From positions 186,001-250,000 of the forward strand of contig DAONGN010000001.1 of assembly GCA_035404185.1 (NCBI GenBank): 64,000 nucleotides of DNA. Reading direction: 5' to 3'. The DNA comes from Candidatus Pacearchaeota archaeon (GTDB taxonomy: Bacteria; Patescibacteriota; Minisyncoccia; Minisyncoccales; Minisyncoccaceae). Below, one piece after another: positions 28,830-36,569 of this stretch. The translations under genes were made by a program, and so were the position numbers. Every line of letters begins with the position of its first letter. Position 1 is the stretch's first letter. The notes beneath the pieces were generated by a model, which was not told the origin of the DNA, did not search any database, and was given only the letters and a program-made list of their open reading frames with translations.

Positions 28830-30443
28830 TTAATCTATAAGCGACTTAATCATGTATCCATCTTTGAGTTTGTATCCTAATTTTTCTTTGTAGTAATTCC
28901 TTGCTCCTATTCCAGAGATGATGGCTATTTTATTTATTCTAAATTCTTCTTTAGCTATCCTTTCAGCTTCTTTTATCATTTGTTGTCCTAGTCCTTTATG
29001 TTGAACTAGAGAATTTTGTTTTGATATTGAAGCAGCTTGACCGTAAACATGGACTTCTCTGGTAATCGCTGAATCTTTTAAAACAGGAATAACATTTTCA
29101 TTATTTGAATTTATTCTTAATCTTAAAAGAGAGTAAATGTTTTTTCTTTCTTTGTCTTCAAAGCTCAAGAATATTTCCTTTCCATTAGAAGCATCGTAGT
29201 CTTCTCTCATTAAACATATTTTATCGTTGCTTTTTGAATCTTTTATTTCTCTACATCTAATACACTGGCAGTGCCAGTTTTCTTTTTCTGCCTCAATATC
29301 AATTATTTGTCTTAAGTTTGATATTTTTGCTCCTCCTTCAACGATTAAGGGTGAGGGGATATCTCTGACAATTCTTTCTATTCTTACATATCTAGGAATT
29401 AGTTTTTTAATTGATTTTATCGTTTCAATTAATTCTCTTTCTTTATATGGTTTGTATTGTTTTTTAAGATACAGATTATATAGTGGAGCCTCTTTAACTA
29501 GAGCGCAGGGATATATTTTAAGGGAATCTGGTTTAAAGTTTTGATTGTTAAACAATTCTTTAAACATTTTAATATCTTTTTGAGGATTTGATTTGGGCAA
29601 ATTAAGCATCATTTGATACGCCACTTTAAACCCAGCATTTTTTAATAGTTCCGTTGCTTTTATTGTTTCTTTGATTCCATGGCCCCTTTTATTGAATTTC
29701 AAAATATCATCATAGATTGATTGAACTCCTAATTCAATTTTAGTTGATCCCAATCTTCTCATTTCAATTATTTCTTTTGAATTAATATAGTCAGGTCTAG
29801 TTTCAAAAGACATTCCGATAATTCTACATTTAGCTTTTTCATTTTTCTTTTGAGCTAATTCTAGTTCTTTCCATAGTTCATCAATCTTTTTTGTTCTAAA
29901 GTTTTCTTTTTTATTTTTCTGATTATTAGCTGCTTCAAAGCACTTTTTCACAAACCATATTTTATATTTCAAATCATAGAAGGACCAAGTTCCTCCAATC
30001 ATTCTTAATTCAATCTTATCAGTTGTGTGCCCAGACATATCTAAAACTTCTATTCTTTTTTGAGTTTGTAAATATGGGTCAAAGTTTAATTTTTTAGCTC
30101 TTTCAACGGCTGGTTCGCCAGAAAGATAGCTTTTAGGGATGTCAGTTTCAGAAGGACAATAAAGGCATTTTCCTGGACATTCATATGGCTTAGTTAAAAC
30201 CGAAACATTGACTATTCCCGATAATGATCTAACTGGTCTAGTTTTTAGTAATTTTTCTATTTTTTCACTCTTTTTAATTCTTTTTTTAAAAATTAGATTG
30301 TGGTAAGATTGTAATAAAGAGATATTGGAAGGGCAGGAAACCTTGTATTCCTTAGATATTTTCCTTTTTGCCGACGATAAATCTTTCTGGGTTTTAGTCC
30401 CTAATTTAAGTAATTCTTTAATTATTAATTCGTTTGTTTTCAT
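28830..30443 (-). CDS. elp3: Elp3-family radical SAM/GNAT tRNA uridine-34 modifying enzyme
   Basis: Makes the carboxymethyl group (cm5U) on wobble uridine-34 of tRNA from acetyl-CoA and SAM. The radical SAM cluster motif lies in YECPGKCLYCPSE (cysteines spaced as in archaeal and eukaryotic Elp3), followed by YLSGEPAVERAKKLNFDPY, ELRMIGGTWSFY, SFETRPDYI and the accessory cysteines CQCIRC. The C-terminal acetyltransferase domain has REVHVYGQAASI, QHKGLGQQMIKEAERIAKE (acetyl-CoA site) and ISGIGARNYYKEKLGY. Length 537 matches stand-alone Elp3. It is typical of archaea and eukaryotes and patchy in bacteria. The ATG overlaps head-to-head with that of the divergent Trm9-like gene, so the two form a functional pair by position and chemistry. 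Confidence 0.94.
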   Translation of the reverse strand: MKTNELIIKELLKLGTKTQKDLSSAKRKISKEYKVSCPSNISLLQSYHNLIFKKRIKKSEKIEKLLKTRPVRSLSGIVNVSVLTKPYECPGKCLYCPSETDIPKSYLSGEPAVERAKKLNFDPYLQTQKRIEVLDMSGHTTDKIELRMIGGTWSFYDLKYKIWFVKKCFEAANNQKNKKENFRTKKIDELWKELELAQKKNEKAKCRIIGMSFETRPDYINSKEIIEMRRLGSTKIELGVQSIYDDILKFNKRGHGIKETIKATELLKNAGFKVAYQMMLNLPKSNPQKDIKMFKELFNNQNFKPDSLKIYPCALVKEAPLYNLYLKKQYKPYKERELIETIKSIKKLIPRYVRIERIVRDIPSPLIVEGGAKISNLRQIIDIEAEKENWHCQCIRCREIKDSKSNDKICLMREDYDASNGKEIFLSFEDKERKNIYSLLRLRINSNNENVIPVLKDSAITREVHVYGQAASISKQNSLVQHKGLGQQMIKEAERIAKEEFRINKIAIISGIGARNYYKEKLGYKLKDGYMIKSLID

Positions 30444-31110
30444 GAATAGTAAATATGCTAAAAAAATATTAGATAAGACTGTTTTGGATTATAACAGTAT
30501 TGCTGATAAATATTCAAGAGTGAGAGAAAAGGACTGGAAAGAGTTTAATTTTCTTTTTGATAAATATCTTTTACAAAATGATAAGGTTTTAGACTTAGGA
30601 TGTGGTAATGCTCGTTTCTATCAAGCTTTTAAAAATAAGAATGTTGATTATCTAGGAATAGACGTTTCTTCTAAGTTAATCGAAATTGCTAAAAATAATC
30701 ATCCAGAGGGAAGATTTGAAGTTTCTTCTATTAATTCTATTCTAAGCAATTCTTTTGATAAGGTCTATAGTATTGCTGTTCTTCATCATATTCCTTCTCG
30801 TGAATTACGTTCGAATTTTCTAAAGGAAATGAGAAGAGTTTTAAAAGACGATGGATATTTAGTTTTAACAGTTTGGAATTTAAAAAATAAAATAAAAAAA
30901 AGAAATTTTCTTGATTGGTTTAGATTAGACAAGGGCGATGTTTTTCTTCCATGGTATGGAAGTCATGACACATATTTCCATTGTTTTAATTTAGAAGAAT
31001 TGATACAATTAGCTTCAGAAGTTGGATTTGATATAATTGATAAGGGAGAAATATTAGTTGGAGAAAAACCTTATTCTAATTTCTATATTGTCGGAAGAAA
31101 AATTAAATAA
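30442..31110 (+). CDS. Trm9-like class I SAM methyltransferase (putative tRNA cm5U34 methyltransferase)
   Basis: SAM-dependent methyltransferase resembling Trm9/ALKBH8-MT, which esterifies cm5U34 to mcm5U34 in eukaryotes. The N-terminus has the Trm9-like YNSIADKYSRVREKDWKEF, motif I is VLDLGCGNARFYQAF, motif II FDKVYSIAVLHHIPSRELR (Trm9 has a closely similar AVLHHIST stretch), then EMRRVLKDDGYLVLTVWN and the C-terminal YFHCFNLEELIQLASEVGF. Frame is open from 30325, but that would run 119 bases into elp3; ATG 30442 (MNSKYAKKIL) is chosen. The ATG shares two bases with the elp3 ATG on the other strand (CATG palindrome). Function is inferred from similarity plus the elp3 neighbour; another small-molecule methyltransferase cannot be excluded. 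Confidence 0.7.
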   Translation: MNSKYAKKILDKTVLDYNSIADKYSRVREKDWKEFNFLFDKYLLQNDKVLDLGCGNARFYQAFKNKNVDYLGIDVSSKLIEIAKNNHPEGRFEVSSINSILSNSFDKVYSIAVLHHIPSRELRSNFLKEMRRVLKDDGYLVLTVWNLKNKIKKRNFLDWFRLDKGDVFLPWYGSHDTYFHCFNLEELIQLASEVGFDIIDKGEILVGEKPYSNFYIVGRKIK

Positions 31111-31116
31111 TAATAT

Positions 31117-31710
31117 ATGGCAAAAAGAAAACAAGATATCGAGGTTAAATATAATATAGTTGTCTCTGGTGCTGCTGAGGTTGGGCACTGTTGTGAAAAA
31201 ATAGAAGAGATATCAAAAGAAATTGGAAGAGAAATTGCTAGACAACAGCACACTTTAGTTAGTGGGGCAACAACTGGTGTTCCATACTTTTCAGCTGTTG
31301 GTTGTAATGAAGAGGGAGGGTTTAATATTGGTTTTTCTCCAGCTGCTTCTGAAAAAGAACATTTAAAAGCATATAAACTTCCATTAGAGCCCTTTAATAT
31401 TATGATCTATACTGGAGCCGATTATGCTGGACGTGATATTATTATGACTAAATCAGCCGATGCCGTAATCATTGTTTGTGGAAGAATAGGAACTTTGCAT
31501 GAGTTTACAACTGCAGTTGAAACCAAGAAGATTATTGGTATCCTCGAAGGAACCGGGGGAATGGCGGATAAGATTAGAGGTCTTGCTGAAAGTTATTGTA
31601 AGGTATCAAAGCAAATTATCTATGATAGGGATCCTAAATCTTTGATTAAAAAAGTAATTAAAGAAATAGAGCATCAAAAAGGTGATAATTCAAAAATACT
31701 TGATAAATAA
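31117..31710 (+). CDS. SLOG/LOG-like Rossmann nucleotide-binding protein
   Basis: A 197-residue Rossmann-fold protein of the SLOG superfamily (the group of LOG 'lysine decarboxylase' and MoCo-carrier-like proteins). It shows VVSGAAEVGHCCEKI at the N-terminus, the nucleotide-binding LVSGATTGVPYFSAVG, IMIYTGADYAGRDIIMTKSADAVIIVCGRIGTLHEFTTAVE where LOG enzymes carry PGGxGTxxE (here GRIGTLHEF) and a C-terminal helix. The changed GG to GR suggests binding of a nucleotide ligand rather than LOG phosphoribohydrolase activity. It is 6 bases after the Trm9-like gene and 1 base before the next, in one operon. Substrate unknown. Confidence 0.68.
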   Translation: MAKRKQDIEVKYNIVVSGAAEVGHCCEKIEEISKEIGREIARQQHTLVSGATTGVPYFSAVGCNEEGGFNIGFSPAASEKEHLKAYKLPLEPFNIMIYTGADYAGRDIIMTKSADAVIIVCGRIGTLHEFTTAVETKKIIGILEGTGGMADKIRGLAESYCKVSKQIIYDRDPKSLIKKVIKEIEHQKGDNSKILDK

Positions 31711-31711
31711 T

Positions 31712-32023
31712 ATGGCAATAAAAAAGAAAGTTGTTAAAAAACCAACAAAGAAGATTGTTAAAAAGGTTATTAGAAAAGAAAAAAAGATTGGAAAGATTAC
31801 TCATTATTTTGATAAAATTAAAGTAGTGGCAATTAAATTAAGCGATAATTTATCTATTGGAGACACGATTAGAATCGTCGGGGGAGAGAATACTGATTTT
31901 AAACAAAAAATTGTTTCAATGGAGTTTATGGGCGAAAAATTAAAAAAAGCTAAAAAAGGAAAAGAGATAGGAATAAAAGTAAAAGATAGGGCTAGAGAGG
32001 GATACAAAGTTTTTAAAATATGA
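31712..32023 (+). CDS. Translation-factor-like beta-barrel protein
   Basis: A 103-residue protein: a Lys/Val-rich basic tail (MAIKKKVVKKPTKKIVKKV) followed by a single barrel resembling domain 2 of EF-Tu-type GTPases and the C-terminal domain of U32 peptidases (KITHYFDKIKVVAIKLSDNLSIGDTIRIVGG, FKQKIVSMEFMGE, AKKGKEIGIKVKDRAREGYKVFK). Such stand-alone barrels occur in archaea and CPR bacteria next to nucleic-acid genes. The basic tail suggests RNA or DNA binding. The frame extends to 31682 but ATG 31712 fits the operon. It overlaps the EndoQ gene by 4 bases. Role unknown. Confidence 0.72.
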   Translation: MAIKKKVVKKPTKKIVKKVIRKEKKIGKITHYFDKIKVVAIKLSDNLSIGDTIRIVGGENTDFKQKIVSMEFMGEKLKKAKKGKEIGIKVKDRAREGYKVFKI

Positions 32024-33255
32024 AATTCATAGCTGATTTCCATATTCATTCAAAATACTCTAGAGCAACAAGCGGACAAACAGACTTGGAAAACATTTCT
32101 AAGTGGGCGGAAATTAAAGGAGTTAAGGTTATTGCCACAGGGGATTTTACTCATCCGCAATGGATTAAAAGTATTAAAGAAGAATTAAAGCCGGCTGAAC
32201 CTGGCTTATTTCAATACAAAAATTCTAATACTAGATTTTTATTAACCACAGAAATTAGTTGTATTTATTCTAAAAAGGAAAAGACGAGAAAAATTCATCT
32301 TATCGTTTTATCTCCCTCAATAGAGATTTCAGAAAAGATAAATGAAGAATTATCTAAAATAGGTAATTTAAAATCTGATGGTAGACCAATATTAGGTCTT
32401 GATGCTAAAGAACTAGTTAAAATTGTTTTAAATATTTCTTCTGATTGTATGGTTATTCCAGCTCATTGCATGACTCCTTGGTTTGGATTATTTGGTTCTA
32501 AATCAGGATTTGATTCAATGGAAGAGTGCTTTGAGGAATTATCATCTTCAATCTATGCGGTTGAAACTGGGTTATCAGCTGATCCTTCAATGCTTTGGAG
32601 AATACCTGATTTAAGGAATATGGCCCTTATTTCTAATAGTGATGCTCATAGTCCAGAAAAGATTGGTCGAGAAGCTAATGTTTTTGATACCAACCTAGAT
32701 TATTATTCAATTATTAATGCGATTAAAACCAAGAAAGGTTTTTTAGAAACGATAGAATTTTATCCTCAAGAAGGGAAGTATTATGGAGACGGACATCGAG
32801 CTTGTAATATTTATATGGATTCCAAAGATTCATTAAGATATAATGAGATTTGTCCTATTTGTGGAAAGCCTTTGACTGTTGGAGTGATAAACAGGATTGA
32901 AAAGTTGGCCGACAAGCCAGAAGGATTTATTCCAGATAATGCAATTCCTTTTAGAAGCATTGTTCCTTTGAAAGAAATAATCGGAGAAGCCTTAGGTCTT
33001 GGTTCGGGAACTAAAGGAGTTGATGCTGAATATCAAAAATTAATTAAGGCGTTTAAATCAGAATTTAATATTTTGTTAGAAATTCCTTTTGAGGAACTTA
33101 AAGAAGTTGTTTTTAGTGATATTGTTGAGGGGATAAAGAGGGTAAGAGAGGGTAAGGTGAACATATCTCCTGGATTTGATGGAGAATATGGAAAAGTTAA
33201 AATATTTTCTGAAGTGGAGAAAAGAGAAGCAATAAGGCAGAAGACCTTGTTTTAG
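32020..33255 (+). CDS. Endonuclease Q (EndoQ) family DNA repair enzyme
   Basis: Repair endonuclease cutting 5' of deaminated bases (hypoxanthine, uracil, xanthine) or AP sites, best known in Thermococcales and found in some bacteria. The PHP metal site starts FIADFHIHSKYSRATSG with Asp6, His8 and His10; further ligands are in TGDFTHPQW, TTEISCIY, PAHCMTPWFG and NSDAHSPEKIG. A zinc-binding Cys set follows (HRAC..., CPICGKPLTVGV). The region RIEKLADKPEGF and the DAEYQKLIKAF domain are also EndoQ-like. The protein ends in QKTLF, which fits the beta-clamp-binding pentapeptide consensus (Q..LF) and parallels the PCNA-binding tail of archaeal EndoQ. Length 411. Coupled to the small barrel protein by a 4-base overlap. 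Confidence 0.88.
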   Translation: MKFIADFHIHSKYSRATSGQTDLENISKWAEIKGVKVIATGDFTHPQWIKSIKEELKPAEPGLFQYKNSNTRFLLTTEISCIYSKKEKTRKIHLIVLSPSIEISEKINEELSKIGNLKSDGRPILGLDAKELVKIVLNISSDCMVIPAHCMTPWFGLFGSKSGFDSMEECFEELSSSIYAVETGLSADPSMLWRIPDLRNMALISNSDAHSPEKIGREANVFDTNLDYYSIINAIKTKKGFLETIEFYPQEGKYYGDGHRACNIYMDSKDSLRYNEICPICGKPLTVGVINRIEKLADKPEGFIPDNAIPFRSIVPLKEIIGEALGLGSGTKGVDAEYQKLIKAFKSEFNILLEIPFEELKEVVFSDIVEGIKRVREGKVNISPGFDGEYGKVKIFSEVEKREAIRQKTLF

Positions 33256-33303
33256 AAGTTAATAGGTGATAATCTTTTATTATAATAATAATTAAACAAA
33301 TAT

Positions 33304-34050
33304 ATGGACTTTTTTATAATAATAGTCATAATCATAGCGATTATTTTGATTTCAATTAGGCAAATTAATCAATATGAGAATGGGATTTTATTTACCTTGG
33401 GAAAGTTTACTAGAATCATGAAACCGGGTTGGAATATTGTTCTTCCTGTTATTCAATTTTACAAAAAAGTAGACATGAGAGTTAAGGCGGTAAATGTTCC
33501 CGATCAAGAAGCCATAACTAAAGACAATATTTCAGTTAAAGTCAACGCTGTTATTTATTATAAAATAAATTCAGCCGAAAAAGCAATATTGGAAGTCGAA
33601 GATTTTTATTATGCTGTTTCTCAATTAGCCCAAACAACAATGCGTAATGCAGTTGGTCAGGTTGAATTGGATGAGCTTTTATCTCAAAGAGCTACGGTTT
33701 CTGACAATATCAAGGAAATCATTGGAGAATCAGCTAATAATTGGGGAGTTAAAGTTGAAAATGTTGAGTTGAAAGATATTACTTTGCCTGAAGAAATGAA
33801 AAGAGTTATCGGAAAACAAGCTGAAGCAGAAAGAGAAAAAAGAGCTGTAATTATTAAAGCAGAAGGTGAGGTAGTTGCTGCTGACAATATGTCCAAGGCC
33901 GCTAATATTCTTGCTCAATCTGATGGAGCCCTACATTTAAGAACATTACAATCAATTAATGATGTTAGTTCGGATCAATCTAATACAATTATTTTTGCGA
34001 TACCATTGGAAGTTTTAAGGGCATTTGAAAGGTTTGGCAAAAAAGAATAA
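33304..34050 (+). CDS. SPFH/stomatin-like (slipin) membrane protein
   Basis: Member of the stomatin/prohibitin (SPFH) family. One N-terminal membrane helix (FFIIIVIIIAIILISI), then the SPFH domain: QYENGILFTLGKFTRIMKPGWNIVLP, VPDQEAITKDNISVKVNAVIYYKI, and the coiled region EKRAVIIKAEGEVVAADNMSKAAN. At 248 residues it is the size of bacterial slipins, often found with a NfeD protein; no NfeD gene is adjacent here. It likely forms membrane microdomain oligomers. Single gene followed by a terminator. Confidence 0.9.
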   Translation: MDFFIIIVIIIAIILISIRQINQYENGILFTLGKFTRIMKPGWNIVLPVIQFYKKVDMRVKAVNVPDQEAITKDNISVKVNAVIYYKINSAEKAILEVEDFYYAVSQLAQTTMRNAVGQVELDELLSQRATVSDNIKEIIGESANNWGVKVENVELKDITLPEEMKRVIGKQAEAEREKRAVIIKAEGEVVAADNMSKAANILAQSDGALHLRTLQSINDVSSDQSNTIIFAIPLEVLRAFERFGKKE

Positions 34051-34054
34051 TTAA

Positions 34055-34078
34055 AGACCGGGATTGCCCCGGTTTTTT
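34055..34078. terminator. Bidirectional terminator between the SPFH gene and mltG
   Basis: Stem ACCGGG (34057-34062)/CCCGGT (34068-34073) and T6 on the plus strand; shared by convergent mltG on the minus strand, whose stop lies in it. Confidence 0.88.
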
Positions 34079-35096
34079 ATTTTAAGTATTTTATCTTATT
34101 TCTATTGTGCTCTTCTAGTGTTTTGGCCCAAATCGTTGTTCCGTCTGGAGCAGAGAGATAATAGTAATAATCTGTTTTAGTTGGATAAACAGCAGCAATA
34201 ATACTATCTATGCCTGGATTACTAATTGGACCCAAAGGAAGTCCATCGTTTCTATATGTATTATATGGAGAATTAATTTGAGTATCTTTGGTATATACCT
34301 TTGAATTTTCATTCCCCTGAGCGTAAAGAACCGTAGCATCAACTTGTAATCTCATTCCTTTATCTATTCTTTTCCAAAGAATTCCCGAGACAACTTTTTT
34401 ATCTTCCGTGGTTTTAACTTCTTTTTCTATTATTGAAGCCATGGTAATTATTCCAAATAATGTTTTATTCTGTCTTTTGATTTCATTCTTTAAGTCTGGG
34501 GTTATTTTTTCATCAAAATTCTTTAGCATTTTATTAACAATGCTATTTATATTATCTGTTTTATCAATATAGTAAGTGTCAGGAAAAAGGTATCCTTCAA
34601 GACTTAAATTTTTTGGTTTATCAGAAAGGAAGCTAAAACTATCTATGTTAACAGATTCATTTTCTCCAGTTGGTTTTCCTGTGATAGTGTAAAATTCTTT
34701 TTCTGTAGTTACTCCTTTTTCTTCAAGATATTTAGCAATATCTCTTAAATCCCAACCCTCGATAATAGTTATTTTTTCTTTATTTATTTCTCCGTTGGTA
34801 AAAATATTTATTATCTTCGATATGCTCATCTGTGAAGAAAGAAGATACTCACCAGCTTGTATTTTAGTATATTTACCAGAAATGGCTGCATAAATAATAA
34901 AAGTATATTGATCTTTGATTATTTTTTCTTCTTTTAAGTTTAGAGCTATTTTTTTGACTGTCTGGCCTTTTTCAATAGTAAATAGTTTGGCTTCGACTCC
35001 TTCATTAGAAGCAGAAAAAAAGGAATTAATCAAAAAAATAACTAAAAATAAGCAAAAGATAGAAAAAAGGTAAATGATAAGTTTATTTATTTGCAT
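34077..35096 (-). CDS. mltG: Endolytic transglycosylase MltG (YceG-like)
   Basis: Membrane lytic transglycosylase cutting nascent glycan strands and setting their length. Residues 5-30 are a membrane helix (LIIYLFSIFCLFLVIFLI). A LysM-like region follows (LFTIEKGQTVKKIALNLKEEKII), and the catalytic domain has LEGYLFPDTYYI, MASIIEKEV (active Glu), LWKRIDKGMRLQVDATVLYAQG, SPYNTYRNDGLPLGPISNPG and YYYLSAPDGTTIWAKTLEEH. Length 339 is normal. It starts 7 bases from a TATGAT -10 box, so the mRNA is probably leaderless. Together with the PBP and Mur ligase it shows active peptidoglycan turnover. Confidence 0.94.
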   Translation of the reverse strand: MQINKLIIYLFSIFCLFLVIFLINSFFSASNEGVEAKLFTIEKGQTVKKIALNLKEEKIIKDQYTFIIYAAISGKYTKIQAGEYLLSSQMSISKIINIFTNGEINKEKITIIEGWDLRDIAKYLEEKGVTTEKEFYTITGKPTGENESVNIDSFSFLSDKPKNLSLEGYLFPDTYYIDKTDNINSIVNKMLKNFDEKITPDLKNEIKRQNKTLFGIITMASIIEKEVKTTEDKKVVSGILWKRIDKGMRLQVDATVLYAQGNENSKVYTKDTQINSPYNTYRNDGLPLGPISNPGIDSIIAAVYPTKTDYYYYLSAPDGTTIWAKTLEEHNRNKIKYLK

Positions 35097-35102
35097 AGAT
35101 AT

Positions 35103-35131
35103 ATCATATTTTACAATTGCAGTCTTGACAA
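35103..35131 (-). promoter_or_regulatory. Promoter of mltG, sharing its -35 with a divergent promoter
   Basis: Minus strand TTGTCA (35131-35126), 17 bases, TATGAT (35108-35103). Predicted start is at the mltG ATG. The -35 overlaps the plus-strand TTGACA at 35125-35130. Confidence 0.7.
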
Positions 35132-35152
35132 GTGCAGAGCAGAGAGTATAAT
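35125..35152 (+). promoter_or_regulatory. Full-consensus promoter upstream of greA
   Basis: TTGACA (35125-35130), 16-base spacer, TATAAT (35147-35152). Both hexamers are perfect. Predicted start near 35159, 190 bases before the greA ATG. Confidence 0.85.
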
Positions 35153-35164
35153 TTAATCGTAAAT

Positions 35165-35275
35165 ATGGAAAGAAATACTACAAAACAGTTATATACGATT
35201 GTAAATGTCTGCACCAAAAATGGGGTATGGTTTTTGGCTATGATTTCAAATAAAAATAAAGGGAGGGGAAATTAA
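35165..35275 (+). CDS. Possible 36-residue leader peptide or small protein
   Basis: A small frame beginning ATG 12 bases after the perfect -10 box and ending TAA at 35273-35275. The peptide begins MERNTTKQLYTIVNVC, contains one Trp (GVWFLAMIS) and ends in basic residues. It is the first open frame on the transcript from the consensus promoter and precedes a perfect 11-bp hairpin and greA. It could be a leader peptide, a small protein, or only incidental to a structured leader RNA. No homologue is recognised. Confidence 0.35.
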   Translation: MERNTTKQLYTIVNVCTKNGVWFLAMISNKNKGRGN

Positions 35276-35300
35276 ACATAATTAATAAGATTATAAGACA

Positions 35301-35330
35301 AAATCCTCTCCCCAAAAATGGAGAGGATTT
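35301..35330. promoter_or_regulatory. Perfect 11-bp hairpin in the greA leader
   Basis: AAATCCTCTCC (35301-35311) pairs with GGAGAGGATTT (35320-35330), loop CCAAAAAT, 19 bases before the greA ATG. The upstream GGGAGGGGAAATT (35260-35272 region) could compete for the CCTCTCCC arm. The 3' flank TTTCTGCTT is too weak for a clear terminator. Attenuator or RNA-stability element suspected. Confidence 0.5.
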
Positions 35331-35349
35331 CTGCTTATAAAACAAAAAT

Positions 35350-35817
35350 ATGATAAAAACATTTTACTTAACAAGAGAAGGTCTAGAGAAAATAAAGAAA
35401 GAATATGAAGACTTAAAATCGCTTCAACGGAACGAGATTTTAGAGTCGGCTCCTTCAATGCTTGAGGGTGATGCTTTAAATCCTGATTATTCATTTTTTA
35501 AGGAAAATTTAGAAGAGCTCGAAAAAAGAATTGAAGAATTAGATAATATTTTAAAGAATTATAAGATTATTAGAAAACCAGGAAAATCAGAGCAAGATAG
35601 GGTTTCTTTAGGAGCTAAAGTTGTTTTAAAAAATGATTCATCTAATCACGAAGAATATAAGATTGTTGGAACCCTTGAAGCAGATCCTTTTAAAGGGTTA
35701 ATAAGTGATGAATCACCATTGGGCATGTCTTTTATTGGAAAAAGAGTTGGTGAGTCTATTTCTTTTAATGGTAATAATAACTACAAAATATTAAAGATAC
35801 AATACGAGGAATCTTAA
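35350..35817 (+). CDS. greA: Transcription elongation factor GreA/GreB-like
   Basis: Factor that enters the RNA polymerase secondary channel and stimulates cleavage of backtracked RNA. N-terminal coiled coil (YLTREGLEKIKKEYEDLKSLQRNEILESAPSMLEGDALNPDYSFFKENLEELEKRIEELDNIL) and C-terminal FKBP-like domain (VSLGAKVVLKN, YKIVGTLEADPFKGLISDESPLGMSFIGKRVGESI). At the coil tip GreA normally has GDLSENAEY with two catalytic acidic residues; here GDALNPDYS keeps the Asp but lacks the Glu, so cleavage activity may be changed. Length 155 is normal. Probably transcribed from the consensus promoter at 35125 with a long structured leader. Confidence 0.88.
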   Translation: MIKTFYLTREGLEKIKKEYEDLKSLQRNEILESAPSMLEGDALNPDYSFFKENLEELEKRIEELDNILKNYKIIRKPGKSEQDRVSLGAKVVLKNDSSNHEEYKIVGTLEADPFKGLISDESPLGMSFIGKRVGESISFNGNNNYKILKIQYEES

Positions 35818-35818
35818 T

Positions 35819-36568
35819 ATGAAAAATAGAACAAAAATATTAATAGGTGTTTTTGTGATACTTAGTCTAGTATCTGTTTTGTGGTTTGATTTGGTTTTCT
35901 TGAAACACAATGGAGATACTTTTGAAAAAGAATTAATGAAGGCGGGAGAAACCAGCGATGTGGTTATTGTTTTTAATTCTGGGGGGTGGGGAACAGTTCC
36001 TTTTGATCAAGCTTTCGATTTTAATCCCATAATTAATGAAACAAAGGAACTTATTGAAAGTAAAAATTATAAAGTTTCTATTGTCCAATATTACAGAACT
36101 CAACAAAACTTTTTTGCTAAAGTTGCTTCATTAAAAGAAACATTGTTTAATTTTCCAGATAGTTCTAGAGTTTTTTCTGATAGAATAGACGAATTTTTAG
36201 AAAAGAATCCTAATGATAAAGTAATTATCGCAGGATTATCTAATGGAGCATCTTTTATTGATTCAGCTATGGAAGATTTGAAAGATAAAAAAGATAATGT
36301 CTGGGCTATTGAATTGGGTGCTCCTTTTTGGAAAAAAAATACCAAAAGCGAGAACATAATTTCTCTTAATAATCAAGCTGATATTTTAGCCAATGGAAAG
36401 TTAGGCCAAATTATTATTTCTTTAATCAAAACACCTTTTATCTGGATATATAATAATATTTCAGGTAATCATATTTCATTAACTCAGGCAATGCATGTTA
36501 GAGGGCATGATTATTATTGGCAAGAGGTTAAAGATGATATCACATCTTTTGTTAATAAAGAGTTCTAA
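35819..36568 (+). CDS. Membrane-anchored alpha/beta-hydrolase-like protein
   Basis: A 249-residue protein with an N-terminal membrane anchor or signal (ILIGVFVILSLVSVLWFDLVFL, residues 7-28). The nucleophile elbow is IAGLSNGASF (GxSxG type), an acidic residue follows in the region of VWAIELGAPFW, and a late His is in AMHVRGHDYYW, consistent with a Ser-Asp-His triad. The order fits the alpha/beta hydrolase fold; substrate unknown. The ATG is one base after the greA stop, so it is co-transcribed with greA; a terminator follows. Confidence 0.7.
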   Translation: MKNRTKILIGVFVILSLVSVLWFDLVFLKHNGDTFEKELMKAGETSDVVIVFNSGGWGTVPFDQAFDFNPIINETKELIESKNYKVSIVQYYRTQQNFFAKVASLKETLFNFPDSSRVFSDRIDEFLEKNPNDKVIIAGLSNGASFIDSAMEDLKDKKDNVWAIELGAPFWKKNTKSENIISLNNQADILANGKLGQIIISLIKTPFIWIYNNISGNHISLTQAMHVRGHDYYWQEVKDDITSFVNKEF

Positions 36569-36569
36569 A

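Noticed and set aside
35291..35494. Minus-strand frame covering the greA hairpin and start
   Set aside because: It begins inside greA and runs through the hairpin; no promoter or family match.
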